The translations under genes and the position numbers were made by a program. Of a stretch of 26,237 nt of DNA, positions 7,533 to 14,598 are shown one piece after another. The first letter of the stretch is position 1. Every line of letters starts with the position of its first letter. This DNA is from an uncultured Eubacteriales bacterium. Lineage in GTDB: Bacteria > Bacillota > Clostridia > Oscillospirales > Oscillospiraceae. The stretch spans positions 1-26,237 of the forward strand of contig UQXI01000036.1 of the NCBI GenBank assembly GCA_900544975.1. Direction: 5' to 3'. A model generated the notes under the pieces. It did not search any database. It had not been told where the DNA came from and was given only the letters and a program-made list of their open reading frames with translations.

Positions 7533-8519
7533 TTACAGGCTATTTTCCTTGACGTAATTCAGCAGCGTATCCACCGTGGTAAAGGCCAGGCCTGTCACGG
7601 TGTCGGCGCAGCCGTAGTAAATGGCAATGCGGCCGGTGGCGGCATCGGTGAGGGTCGCGCAGGGGAAGGTCACATTGGGTACATCCCCCACACACTCGTA
7701 GATCTCATAGGGAGCTAGAATATAATCCTTGGAGCGATAAAGCACCTTCCAAGGCTCCTCCTTGTCCAACAGGGCAGCGCCCATACGGTACACATAGCCC
7801 TGGCAGGTGGTAATCACGCCGTGGTAAATGAGAAGCCAGCCTTCATCGGTTTCAATGGGAATGGGACCGGCGCCAATCTTCGTGGACTGCCACGCAGACT
7901 CGTCCCCCTTGACGGTGCTCATCACATGGCGATGGCAGCCCCAATACTTCATATCTGGGCTCTGGCTGATAAAAATATCGCCAAAGGGGGTATGGCCCGT
8001 ATCACTGGGACGGCTGAGCATCAGATAGAGTCCATTCACCTTCCGGGGGAAGAGGACGCCGTTTCGGTTATAGGGCAAAAAGGCGTTTTCCAACTGATGG
8101 AAGGTCTTGAAATCCTCTGTCCAGCCGACACCAATGGTGGGGCCGTGGTAGCCGTTGCACCAGGTGATGTAGTATTTCCCATCCATATAGCATACCCGGG
8201 GATCGTACCGGTACTCCCGGACGGTCACCACGGGATCTCCCTCAAAAGAAATGGGCTCGTCCTGGATCTTCCAGGAAATGCCGTCCTGGCTGAAGCCCAC
8301 AAACAGGTCCATACTGACAGAGCGGCTGTCACAACGGAAGATGCCGGCAAAGCCATCGCCAAAGGGAACCACAGCACTGTTGAACACGCTGTTGGAGCGC
8401 TTTGTTGCATGGCGGCCAATGATGGGATTGCCGCTGAAACGCCACACGGGAAGGGAATATCCCTCAGGCTTCTCTTCCCAGGGGATATTTTTCAGTTCAC
8501 TACCAATAATTTTGCTCAT
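7533..8519 (-). CDS. GH130 mannoside phosphorylase, probably beta-1,4-mannosyl-GlcNAc type
   Basis: This 328-residue five-bladed propeller enzyme would split a beta-mannoside with phosphate to give mannose 1-phosphate. The general acid is Asp106 in YRYDPRVC. Other family signatures are FNSAVVPFGDGFAGIFRCD (46-64), NGYHGPTIGV, FLPYNRNGVLFPRK, SRPSDTGHTPFGDIF and KIGAGPIPIET followed by WLLIYHG. From memory the sequence is closest to UhgbMP and BT1033, characterised GH130_2 phosphorylases acting on the Man-beta-1,4-GlcNAc core of N-glycans; this is recall, not a search. GAGGAG sits five bases before the ATG. It is the first gene of the GH130-GH38-GH3 unit, with a promoter in the 345-base gap upstream. 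A mannooligosaccharide or mannosylglucose phosphorylase is the main alternative. Confidence 0.93.
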   Translation of the reverse strand: MSKIIGSELKNIPWEEKPEGYSLPVWRFSGNPIIGRHATKRSNSVFNSAVVPFGDGFAGIFRCDSRSVSMDLFVGFSQDGISWKIQDEPISFEGDPVVTVREYRYDPRVCYMDGKYYITWCNGYHGPTIGVGWTEDFKTFHQLENAFLPYNRNGVLFPRKVNGLYLMLSRPSDTGHTPFGDIFISQSPDMKYWGCHRHVMSTVKGDESAWQSTKIGAGPIPIETDEGWLLIYHGVITTCQGYVYRMGAALLDKEEPWKVLYRSKDYILAPYEIYECVGDVPNVTFPCATLTDAATGRIAIYYGCADTVTGLAFTTVDTLLNYVKENSL

Positions 8520-8653
8520 AATTGCTCCTCATATTCTTGAGATACAAGTTTCCATTTCGAATGTCAACACCCCTATACAGGGGCCGGATCTCTCGCCTGC
8601 AGCGTCCTGCCACACGGGTTCAGGATAGCCGAGAACTCCGGTTCCCATACACG

Positions 8654-8759
8654 GGCCAAAGGTCCGCCTTTATGGCGGTAGCATTTTCCCACATTCCGTT
8701 TTCCTTGTCAAGGGGATGATAGAAAATGCCAAACTTTTTTTCATTTATGACCTTTGGTC
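8654..8759 (-). promoter_or_regulatory. Pair of operator-like palindromes flanking the GH130 promoter
   Basis: GACCTTTGGTC (8749-8759) is a palindrome with a TTT centre. GGCCAAAGGTCC (8654-8665) is a close second copy in inverted orientation. Their centres are about 94 bases apart, with the candidate promoter between them: one site lies upstream of the -35, the other just past the start point. This layout suits a dimeric regulator that can loop DNA. The regulator is unknown. Confidence 0.4.
8683..8711 (-). promoter_or_regulatory. Candidate sigma-A promoter of the GH130-GH38-GH3 unit
   Basis: On the minus strand TTGACA (8706-8711) is followed, 17 bases on, by GAAAAT (8683-8688), a 4/6 match to TATAAT. 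An A-tract just upstream (8731-8747) could serve as an UP element. The leader to the GH130 ATG would be about 155 bases and contains small hairpins, for example CCGCC/GGCGG at 8664-8678. A second TTGACA lies close to the gene but has a poorer -10. Confidence 0.5.
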
Positions 8760-8770
8760 ACCGAATTTTG

Positions 8771-8815
8771 AAAAATGGGGCTGCTGCAAACCACAAATGG
8801 CCAGCAACAGCCCCA
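8771..8815 (-). terminator. Rho-independent terminator behind the solute-binding protein gene
   Basis: TGGGGCTG (8776-8783) pairs with CAGCCCCA (8808-8815), and after one mismatch TGC pairs with GCA. On the minus strand a run of five U follows. It separates the ABC transporter unit from the GH130 unit. Confidence 0.85.
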
Positions 8816-8864
8816 TCCAAATTAATTTTTAGCCAATGGAATCGGTCTGGTCAAACCTTCCAAA

Positions 8865-10376
8865 TTAGCCAGCGAAGTAAGCGTCGATCTGAGACTGAGC
8901 CTCGGCCACGATGTCATCAAAGCCAGCAGCCCGCATCTCTTCCATCATGGCAGAGACCTGCTCTTCGGGATCCAGCGTACCGGTCAGCAGTTCAGCCTTG
9001 TAACGGTTGTAGACCTCGATGCAAGCGGTCAGCTTGTCAGCCACGTTGCTGGTATCGAAGGCAAAGCCCAGAACAGGGGACTTGACGGCAGACTCGTTCA
9101 GAGCCTTGATCTCGGCTTCCTGGCTCTCCACTTCGGTGTCCAGCTGAGTACGGACGAAGTAGCTGCCCTGGGTGTAACCGGCCATGGACCAGTCAGTCTT
9201 CAGTCTGTGCAGCTTGCCGTCGGCGGTGTACTCGAAGTCATCGCCTTCCAGGCCGTACTGCAGAGCGTCACGGACATAGGAGTCGGTGTTGACCAGCTCC
9301 AACAGCTGCAGAGCCTTCTCGGGGTTCTTGCTGCTGGAGGAGATGCAGTTGATGGAACCCTGGATGGTGTCGCTGGACATCACAGTGGGACCCCACTGCA
9401 CAGCAACAGCCTCTACGCCCATGTTGGGGCCCCAGGTGGTATCGGCAGCCAGGGACCAACCCTGAGCCACGTAGCAGGGACGGTACTTGGGGTTCTCACC
9501 CAGAGTAGCGGCGTCGGCATTGATGATGCCAGCCTCGTACCAAGAGCGGAGGGTCTTCAGCTCGTTCATGATGTCTTCCTGTTCCACAGTGCAGACAACC
9601 TTGCGGCTGTTGTCGTCGTAACGAACACCCAGAGTGGGCAGGCCGGCAGTCAGGCCGTCGAACTTGGCGCCGAAAATGGCGTCCAGACCCTGCATATTCA
9701 GGATAAACGGAGCGGTGTTGGTCGCATCCTTGATCGCAGTCAGGCCGTCGGTCAGGTCAGCCAGCTCTTTCAGGTCAGCGTAGTTGGGAACATACTGCTC
9801 AGCAACCGCCTTGTCCCAGACAAAGTACTGGGTCACAGAGCTGTCTTTCCAGGTGGGAACGCCATAGATCTGGCCGCCAACGCGGACGCCGTCCCACAGC
9901 TCGGTGGGCAGAGTGCTGTACAGGGAGGGAGCAGCGGATTGCACCATGTCGGTGATGTCCAGGAAAGCGCCGATGCGAATGTCGTTCTGATAGGTGTTCA
10001 GGTTGGTGAACATGATGTCATAGTCATCGTTGGCGTTGACCATCACGTTTCTTCTGTTATCCCAGTCAGACCAGCTCACAATTTCCATCTCCAGGTGCAC
10101 GCCGATCTTCTCTTCCAGATACTTGTCCAGGTTGGCCTTCCAAGCATCGTAGTTGGCGGGCATGCCGTTGCCAACAGCGACCCACTTCACGGTCACGACG
10201 TCGCCGTTGTTCTCGGTGGGAGCGGGGGTCTCATCGGTGGGAGTCTCTGCCTGATCGGTGGGGGTTTCATTGCTGGGTTCGCTGGGGTTGGTGGGGCTGG
10301 TGGTCGAGGTGTTGCAACCTACGAAGAGGGACGCAATCATCACAACCGCCAACAGCAGTGCGAGAATCTTTTTCAT
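8865..10376 (-). CDS. ABC transporter sugar-binding lipoprotein (CUT1/LplA-type)
   Basis: This 503-residue extracellular solute-binding protein is anchored by lipid. It has a signal peptide with lipobox LFVGC (Cys21), then a Thr/Pro/Glu-rich linker (about residues 22-58), then the family 1 solute-binding fold starting at VVTVKWVAVGNG. It is longer than maltose-binding proteins and resembles the LplA group that pairs with LplB/YtcP permeases. Those systems import complex oligosaccharides in gut Firmicutes. AGGAGGT lies six bases before the ATG. The gene is 80 bases behind the second permease gene and ends the transporter unit at a clear terminator. The ligand is unknown; the neighbouring glycosidases suggest a mannose- or galactose-containing glycan fragment. 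Confidence 0.92.
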   Translation of the reverse strand: MKKILALLLAVVMIASLFVGCNTSTTSPTNPSEPSNETPTDQAETPTDETPAPTENNGDVVTVKWVAVGNGMPANYDAWKANLDKYLEEKIGVHLEMEIVSWSDWDNRRNVMVNANDDYDIMFTNLNTYQNDIRIGAFLDITDMVQSAAPSLYSTLPTELWDGVRVGGQIYGVPTWKDSSVTQYFVWDKAVAEQYVPNYADLKELADLTDGLTAIKDATNTAPFILNMQGLDAIFGAKFDGLTAGLPTLGVRYDDNSRKVVCTVEQEDIMNELKTLRSWYEAGIINADAATLGENPKYRPCYVAQGWSLAADTTWGPNMGVEAVAVQWGPTVMSSDTIQGSINCISSSSKNPEKALQLLELVNTDSYVRDALQYGLEGDDFEYTADGKLHRLKTDWSMAGYTQGSYFVRTQLDTEVESQEAEIKALNESAVKSPVLGFAFDTSNVADKLTACIEVYNRYKAELLTGTLDPEEQVSAMMEEMRAAGFDDIVAEAQSQIDAYFAG

Positions 10377-10456
10377 TTTTTTACCTCCTGTGTTGGGGTG
10401 ATATTTATTCCAGAGTCAGGCGCATATGGCGGCTGTCTCCGCGAATACAAATGTAA

Positions 10457-11380
10457 TTAGCCCTTGACGGCGCCCACCGTCAGACCAGAAATGAAATACT
10501 TCTGGAAGAAGGGGTAGACGCAGGCAATGGGGACGGCAACTACAACGGCAATGGCCATCCGGATGCCTTCTGAAGGCATGGTCCGCTTGTAATCGGCAAG
10601 GCTCATACCAGCCTCGGGGTGCTGCGCTATGTACTCAATGTTCTTCTGCATGGAGTTCAACAGGGCCTGCAGGGACAGCAGATTGCTGTCTGTAATGAAC
10701 AGAGAGGACTGGAACCAGTCGTTCCAGTAGCCAAAGGCCAGGAACAGGCCGATGGTAGCCAGAACCGGCTTGGAAATGGGCAGGACAATCTTGGCAAACA
10801 CCGTCATCTGGGTAGCGCCATCAATCTTGGCAGACTCAATGATGGAATCCGGAATGGTAGTGCGGAAGAAGGTCCGGGAAATGGTAACGTTAAAAGAAGA
10901 GACGCACAGGGGCAGGATCAGCGCCCACAAGGTGTTGGACAAGCTCAGCACCTGGCCCACCACCACATAGTTGGCCACCATGCCGCCACTGAAGATCATG
11001 GGAATAAACACGACAATCGTCAGGAAGCCATTGAGCTTATAGCCGGGGCGGGACAGGACATAGCCCATCAGCGTAGTGAGGGCAACGCCCAGGACCGTAC
11101 CGAGAACCGTCACTTCCACAGAAACCAAGAGGGCCTTCAAAATGGTCCCCCGTTCCTCCCACAGGAACCGATACGCAGAGCCGGAAAATTCATGGGGAAT
11201 GAACTGATAACCGTATTTGGTAATGGATGCCTCGGAGGAGATGGAAATCATGAAGACATAGAGGATTGGGATCACACACGTCAAGCCCAAAATTATGAAC
11301 AGCAAATTAAACAGGGCATTGGTGCCTGGCTTAATGCGGTTCAGCTTATTCATGGCATTGTCATTTGTAGCTTTACTCAT
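10457..11380 (-). CDS. ABC sugar permease, YtcP/MalG-like (CUT1)
   Basis: This 307-residue inner-membrane permease has six expected helices, the first at about 24-46 and the others between 80 and 300. The cytoplasmic EAA loop, which contacts the ATPase, reads ESAKIDGATQMTVFAKIVLP (182-201). The C-terminus, QKYFISGLTVGAVKG, is typical of YtcP-type permeases. I chose the ATG at 11380, with GGGAGG seven bases upstream. An in-frame TTG at 11398 has its only ribosome site inside the would-be coding sequence and is rejected. The gap to the other permease gene is 14 bases, so translation is probably coupled. It forms the channel with the protein encoded at 11395-12378 and needs an ATPase that this locus does not supply. 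Confidence 0.93.
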   Translation of the reverse strand: MSKATNDNAMNKLNRIKPGTNALFNLLFIILGLTCVIPILYVFMISISSEASITKYGYQFIPHEFSGSAYRFLWEERGTILKALLVSVEVTVLGTVLGVALTTLMGYVLSRPGYKLNGFLTIVVFIPMIFSGGMVANYVVVGQVLSLSNTLWALILPLCVSSFNVTISRTFFRTTIPDSIIESAKIDGATQMTVFAKIVLPISKPVLATIGLFLAFGYWNDWFQSSLFITDSNLLSLQALLNSMQKNIEYIAQHPEAGMSLADYKRTMPSEGIRMAIAVVVAVPIACVYPFFQKYFISGLTVGAVKG

Positions 11381-11394
11381 ATTCCCACCTCCCG

Positions 11395-12378
11395 TCAAAT
11401 CAGGGCGCTTTCACGATCCACCCGGCGAACAATCCAGTTCGCAACTAAAATCGTGATACAGCCAACCACAGCCTGGAAGAAGGAGGCCGCAGCCGTCCGG
11501 CCCAGGGGTACGCCGGTCTGCAGGGCATTGAAGATGTAGACATCAAAAGTTGTGGCAACCTTGGTCAGGGATCCGGGCACGCCACGGGTCACCTGGTAGA
11601 ACAGGCCAAAGTCGGAGGAGAAGATACGGCCGACACTGAGGATGAACATCATAATAATGATGGGCTTCAGCGAAGGCAGTGTAATGTACCGGGCCTGTTG
11701 CATCTTGGAGGCGCCATCCAGCACCGCAGCCTCGTACAGGCTGGTGTCAATGCCGGTGATGCTGGCCAGATAGACCACCATGTTATAACCCAAGGTCTTC
11801 CAGACCTGCATGAAGACCAGGATGTATGGCCAGTACTTTGCCTCGGAATACCAACGCACAGGATCCTTGCCCATCCACTGCAGGATGGAGTTCATGAGGC
11901 CCCGCTCCGGGCTGAGGAACGCATACACGAAGTAGCTGACGACAACCCAGGACATGAAATGGGGCAGGAACATCATGGTCTGGTAAGTCTTAGACTTCCG
12001 TTTGCTGTAGATATTGTTGATCATGATGGCGAGGGCAACCGGGAGAACGATGCCGAGGATGATGAAGACAATGTTGTACAGCAGGGTATTCCGCAAAATC
12101 ATGCTAAACTGGTTGGACTTCAGGAAAAAGGAGAAGTTCTCCAAACCAGCCCAGTCGCTGTGGAACAAGCTGTACACAAAGCTTTTCCCTGCCGAAATCT
12201 TGTAGTTCTTAAACGCAAGAACCAGACCAAACATGGGCAGGTAGCAGAATAGCACATACCACACTGTGGTTGGCAGGGCCAGAATGGACAGTTCCGTGTC
12301 GTCCCTGGTCCAGCGACTGCGCTTCCGCTTTTGAGGGGCCGCAGGTTGCTTTTGCGGGATTGCTCGTGTGTCTCGCAT
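11395..12378 (-). CDS. ABC sugar permease, LplB/UgpA-like (CUT1)
   Basis: This 327-residue inner-membrane permease is the partner of the YtcP-like protein. A basic, proline-rich N-terminal tail (residues 1-25, with KRKRSRW) precedes the first helix (about 32-55). The EAA loop is YEAAVLDGASKMQQARYITL (215-234). FKNYKISAG near residue 57 and the motif HFMSWVV at 140-146 are usual for LplB-type permeases. The ribosome site before the ATG is weak (GAAAGAAGAG), but no better in-frame start exists. It is the first gene of the transporter unit. The 335-base gap upstream holds a TATAAT and two palindromes; no terminator is evident behind the GH35 gene, so read-through from GH35 is also likely. Confidence 0.93.
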   Translation of the reverse strand: MRDTRAIPQKQPAAPQKRKRSRWTRDDTELSILALPTTVWYVLFCYLPMFGLVLAFKNYKISAGKSFVYSLFHSDWAGLENFSFFLKSNQFSMILRNTLLYNIVFIILGIVLPVALAIMINNIYSKRKSKTYQTMMFLPHFMSWVVVSYFVYAFLSPERGLMNSILQWMGKDPVRWYSEAKYWPYILVFMQVWKTLGYNMVVYLASITGIDTSLYEAAVLDGASKMQQARYITLPSLKPIIIMMFILSVGRIFSSDFGLFYQVTRGVPGSLTKVATTFDVYIFNALQTGVPLGRTAAASFFQAVVGCITILVANWIVRRVDRESALI

Positions 12379-12713
12379 GCTCTTCTTTCATTCCTTCCTT
12401 TTGATATTATCGCTTTTCGCCTTGTCGTTTTGCACAAAAAACGATTCCCTTTTCACGAAATATTATAGCTTCTCCCAGTTCCGGCGGGAAGTATTGAAAC
12501 GTCGTTTTATAATACAGAAAGGATACTTTTTCGGAAAATCAGCCCCCCTTTTGTACCATTTTCTCTTGTCGTTACGGGTTCTTCGACATTTCACGGTAAA
12601 AAATGTCTGGATATCTGTTGCAAAAAAGCGTAAAAGGCTCTGGCCAAGTTTAGCAAATTTGACAAACGCAAACCCATCTTGTGAAAACGCCTGTCCTTCA
12701 GAGAAATACACGC
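12379..12713 (-). promoter_or_regulatory. Regulatory gap before the ABC transporter genes
   Basis: No gene is present in these 335 bases. On the minus strand a perfect TATAAT lies at 12462-12467; the -35 region is weak, which suggests an activated promoter. Two palindromes share CGTTTT half-sites. AAACGTCGTTT (12497-12507), inside a larger imperfect palindrome (12491-12515), lies just upstream of the -35 position. TCGTTTT-6-AAAACGA (12425-12444) lies just downstream of the start point. I found no clear terminator for the GH35 gene here. Confidence 0.45.
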
Positions 12714-14474
12714 CTAGCCCAGGCAATGGGTATCTGTGAGCCGCACCACAGGCTGGGCGCAGTCCTCCAGCTCCAGCACCACCACTTCGTTGCGCCGGTC
12801 CGTATGTAGGAGCACGCCTGGCAAATAGAGCGTCCTCTGGGGGCCACAGCTCCAATAGCGGCCCAGGTGAAAGCCGTTGATGTACACCATCCCCTTGGTG
12901 AAGCCGTCCAGGGCCACAAAACAGTCCTTCTGGGAATCCGCATCAAAGTACCCCCGAAGTGCCAGGGGATACCGGCTGGCCTCCTCACAGTATCGGACCC
13001 CCTCCAAATTCTCCAGCAGAAGGGAAGTCACCGTAAAGTCCATGAGGGATTGCCCGCCCAGGCGCACACCGGTCAGGCCCTTGCGATTTTCCAAATGGCT
13101 GCCGTAATTCACACGACCCATGGCCTCCACCAGGATCTCCACCTGGGTCCCGACGGGACTGGGCGGGAAGGGAAGGGCATTTCTGGGGCGGAGCTGCTCC
13201 AGCAGACCCCGGGGCTTGCCCTGGTCCAGGATGCCCAAAAGCGCCCCGTCCCGGTACACATATGCCCGGTCTCCCAAGCCTTCCAGCGTCAGGGTCCCTC
13301 CCTCATAGTCCCCCGGCAGGCAGGTCCGGTAATCTATGAGGCCGAAATTCTGGCCGTAATGCTCCATGGACTCCGGCAGGGGACTCCGGTGGACAGTACC
13401 CAGGACCTCCAGGTTCTCCCGCAGCTCTGCCCGCTCCACCAGGGTCACCTCACCCAGCTCCTGCAGCTGGGGCCGGGGGGGCAGCGGCGGCAGGGGAATG
13501 CCCTGATGCCGGCACAGAAGCTCCCGAATGGCAAAGTACTTCGGGGTATAGTCCCCGTATTCATTGAGCGGCGCGTCATAATCATAGCTGGTCACCGTGG
13601 GATTATAGCGGATGTGCTGATTGGCGCCGGCGGTAAACCCGAAGTTGGTACCGCCGTGGAACATGTACAGGCTGAAGCTGGCGTCCTGCTCCAGAAGGAG
13701 CGACAGCTCCCGGAGCATCTCTTCGCTGTCCCGGGTGTGGTGCTTCTCGCCCCAGTGGTCAAACCAGCCGCACCAGAACTCTGTGCACATCTTTGGCCCC
13801 CCGCCGGACACCTGCTTCAGCGCCTGAAAGGCCTTGTCTGCGCCGCTGCCAAAGTTGACCGTGGGAAGCACCCCCTCCACCGTGCCGCCGCTCAGCATGC
13901 TGGGGGCAGGTCCATCGGAGGTAAAAAGGGGCACTTCTACACCGCAGGACCGGATCAGGTCCCGGAGCCAGCGCAGATATGTCTTGTCGTTGCCATAGCT
14001 GCCATACTCATTCTCCACCTGCACCGCCAGGAGATTCCCACCCCGGCTGGATTGCAACGGCAGAAGCTTTGGCAGCAACACCCGGAAGTAATCTGCCACA
14101 TGGTCCAAAAACCGGGGATCGCTGCACCGCAGGCGCAGCCCCTTGTCCCGCAGCAGCCAGGCCGGCAGACCGCCGAAGTCCCACTCCGCGCAGATGTAAG
14201 GGCCTGGGCGCACCAGCGCATACAGCCCCACCTTCCTGGCCGTCTCCAAAAACCGGACCAAATCCAGGCGGCCGGAAAAATCGAACTGCCCTTTTTGCGG
14301 CTCGTGGAGGTTCCAGCAGACGTAGGTCTCCACCGTGTTGAAGCCTGCCGCCTTCAGCTTTTGCAGCCGGTCTTCCCAATATTGGGGTGGAATCCGGAAA
14401 TAGTGCATGGCGCCGGAGTAAATGTGAAATTCCTTCCCGTGGAGCCGGAACGAGGTCTTATCCCAGGTCAGCAT
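12714..14474 (-). CDS. Glycoside hydrolase family 35 beta-galactosidase
   Basis: This 586-residue protein removes terminal beta-galactose. The catalytic barrel occupies about residues 1-330, with acid/base Glu156 in VQVENEYGSYG and nucleophile Glu232 in CTEFWCGWFDHWG. Family signatures include HYFRIPPQYWEDRL (24-37), WNLHEPQKGQFDFSG, RPGPYICAEWDFGGLPAWLL and FHGGTNFGFTAGAN. Two beta-sandwich domains follow, ending with the usual QRTLYLPGVLL. There is no signal peptide, so it acts in the cytoplasm on imported sugar. I chose the ATG at 14474, with AAAGGAAG upstream; a longer frame reaching 14576 would run across the promoter. It lies 335 bases ahead of the permease genes and probably belongs to the same regulon. 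Length matches family GH35 (about 580-600). Linkage specificity (beta-1,3 or 1,4) is not readable. Confidence 0.95.
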   Translation of the reverse strand: MLTWDKTSFRLHGKEFHIYSGAMHYFRIPPQYWEDRLQKLKAAGFNTVETYVCWNLHEPQKGQFDFSGRLDLVRFLETARKVGLYALVRPGPYICAEWDFGGLPAWLLRDKGLRLRCSDPRFLDHVADYFRVLLPKLLPLQSSRGGNLLAVQVENEYGSYGNDKTYLRWLRDLIRSCGVEVPLFTSDGPAPSMLSGGTVEGVLPTVNFGSGADKAFQALKQVSGGGPKMCTEFWCGWFDHWGEKHHTRDSEEMLRELSLLLEQDASFSLYMFHGGTNFGFTAGANQHIRYNPTVTSYDYDAPLNEYGDYTPKYFAIRELLCRHQGIPLPPLPPRPQLQELGEVTLVERAELRENLEVLGTVHRSPLPESMEHYGQNFGLIDYRTCLPGDYEGGTLTLEGLGDRAYVYRDGALLGILDQGKPRGLLEQLRPRNALPFPPSPVGTQVEILVEAMGRVNYGSHLENRKGLTGVRLGGQSLMDFTVTSLLLENLEGVRYCEEASRYPLALRGYFDADSQKDCFVALDGFTKGMVYINGFHLGRYWSCGPQRTLYLPGVLLHTDRRNEVVVLELEDCAQPVVRLTDTHCLG

Positions 14475-14510
14475 TTCTTCCACTTCCTTTCTCTCTGTTT
14501 CTTTTTGAAC

Positions 14511-14539
14511 ATTATAGCACAAGATCCCAATTTTGTAGA
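14511..14539 (-). promoter_or_regulatory. Sigma-A promoter of the GH35 gene
   Basis: TCTACA (14534-14539, minus strand) and TATAAT (14511-14516) are exactly 17 bases apart. TGC directly before the -10 makes it an extended -10 promoter. The leader to the ATG at 14474 is about 30 bases. It begins right after the terminator of the preceding gene. Confidence 0.75.
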
Positions 14540-14546
14540 GAGAAAA

Positions 14547-14584
14547 AGGGCGTATTGTGGAGGCAGCGCTCCACAATACGCCCT
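14547..14584 (-). terminator. Strong, possibly bidirectional, terminator
   Basis: AGGGCGTATTGTGGAG (14547-14562) pairs perfectly over 16 bases with 14569-14584, around the 6-base loop GCAGCG. A U-run follows on the minus strand (TTTTTC), and a TTTTTTTT follows on the plus side. It ends the TetR-MMPL-heptad-protein transcript 15 bases past the last stop codon. Confidence 0.92.
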
Positions 14585-14598
14585 GATTTTTTTTGCCC

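Noticed and set aside
9207..10460. Plus-strand frame of 417 codons opposite the binding protein
   Set aside because: Val/Gly/His-rich shadow frame; the minus strand has lipobox, ribosome site and terminator.
11381..11398. TTG start for the YtcP-like permease
   Set aside because: The only ribosome site (GGGAGG) lies downstream of this TTG and is correctly spaced for the ATG at 11380.
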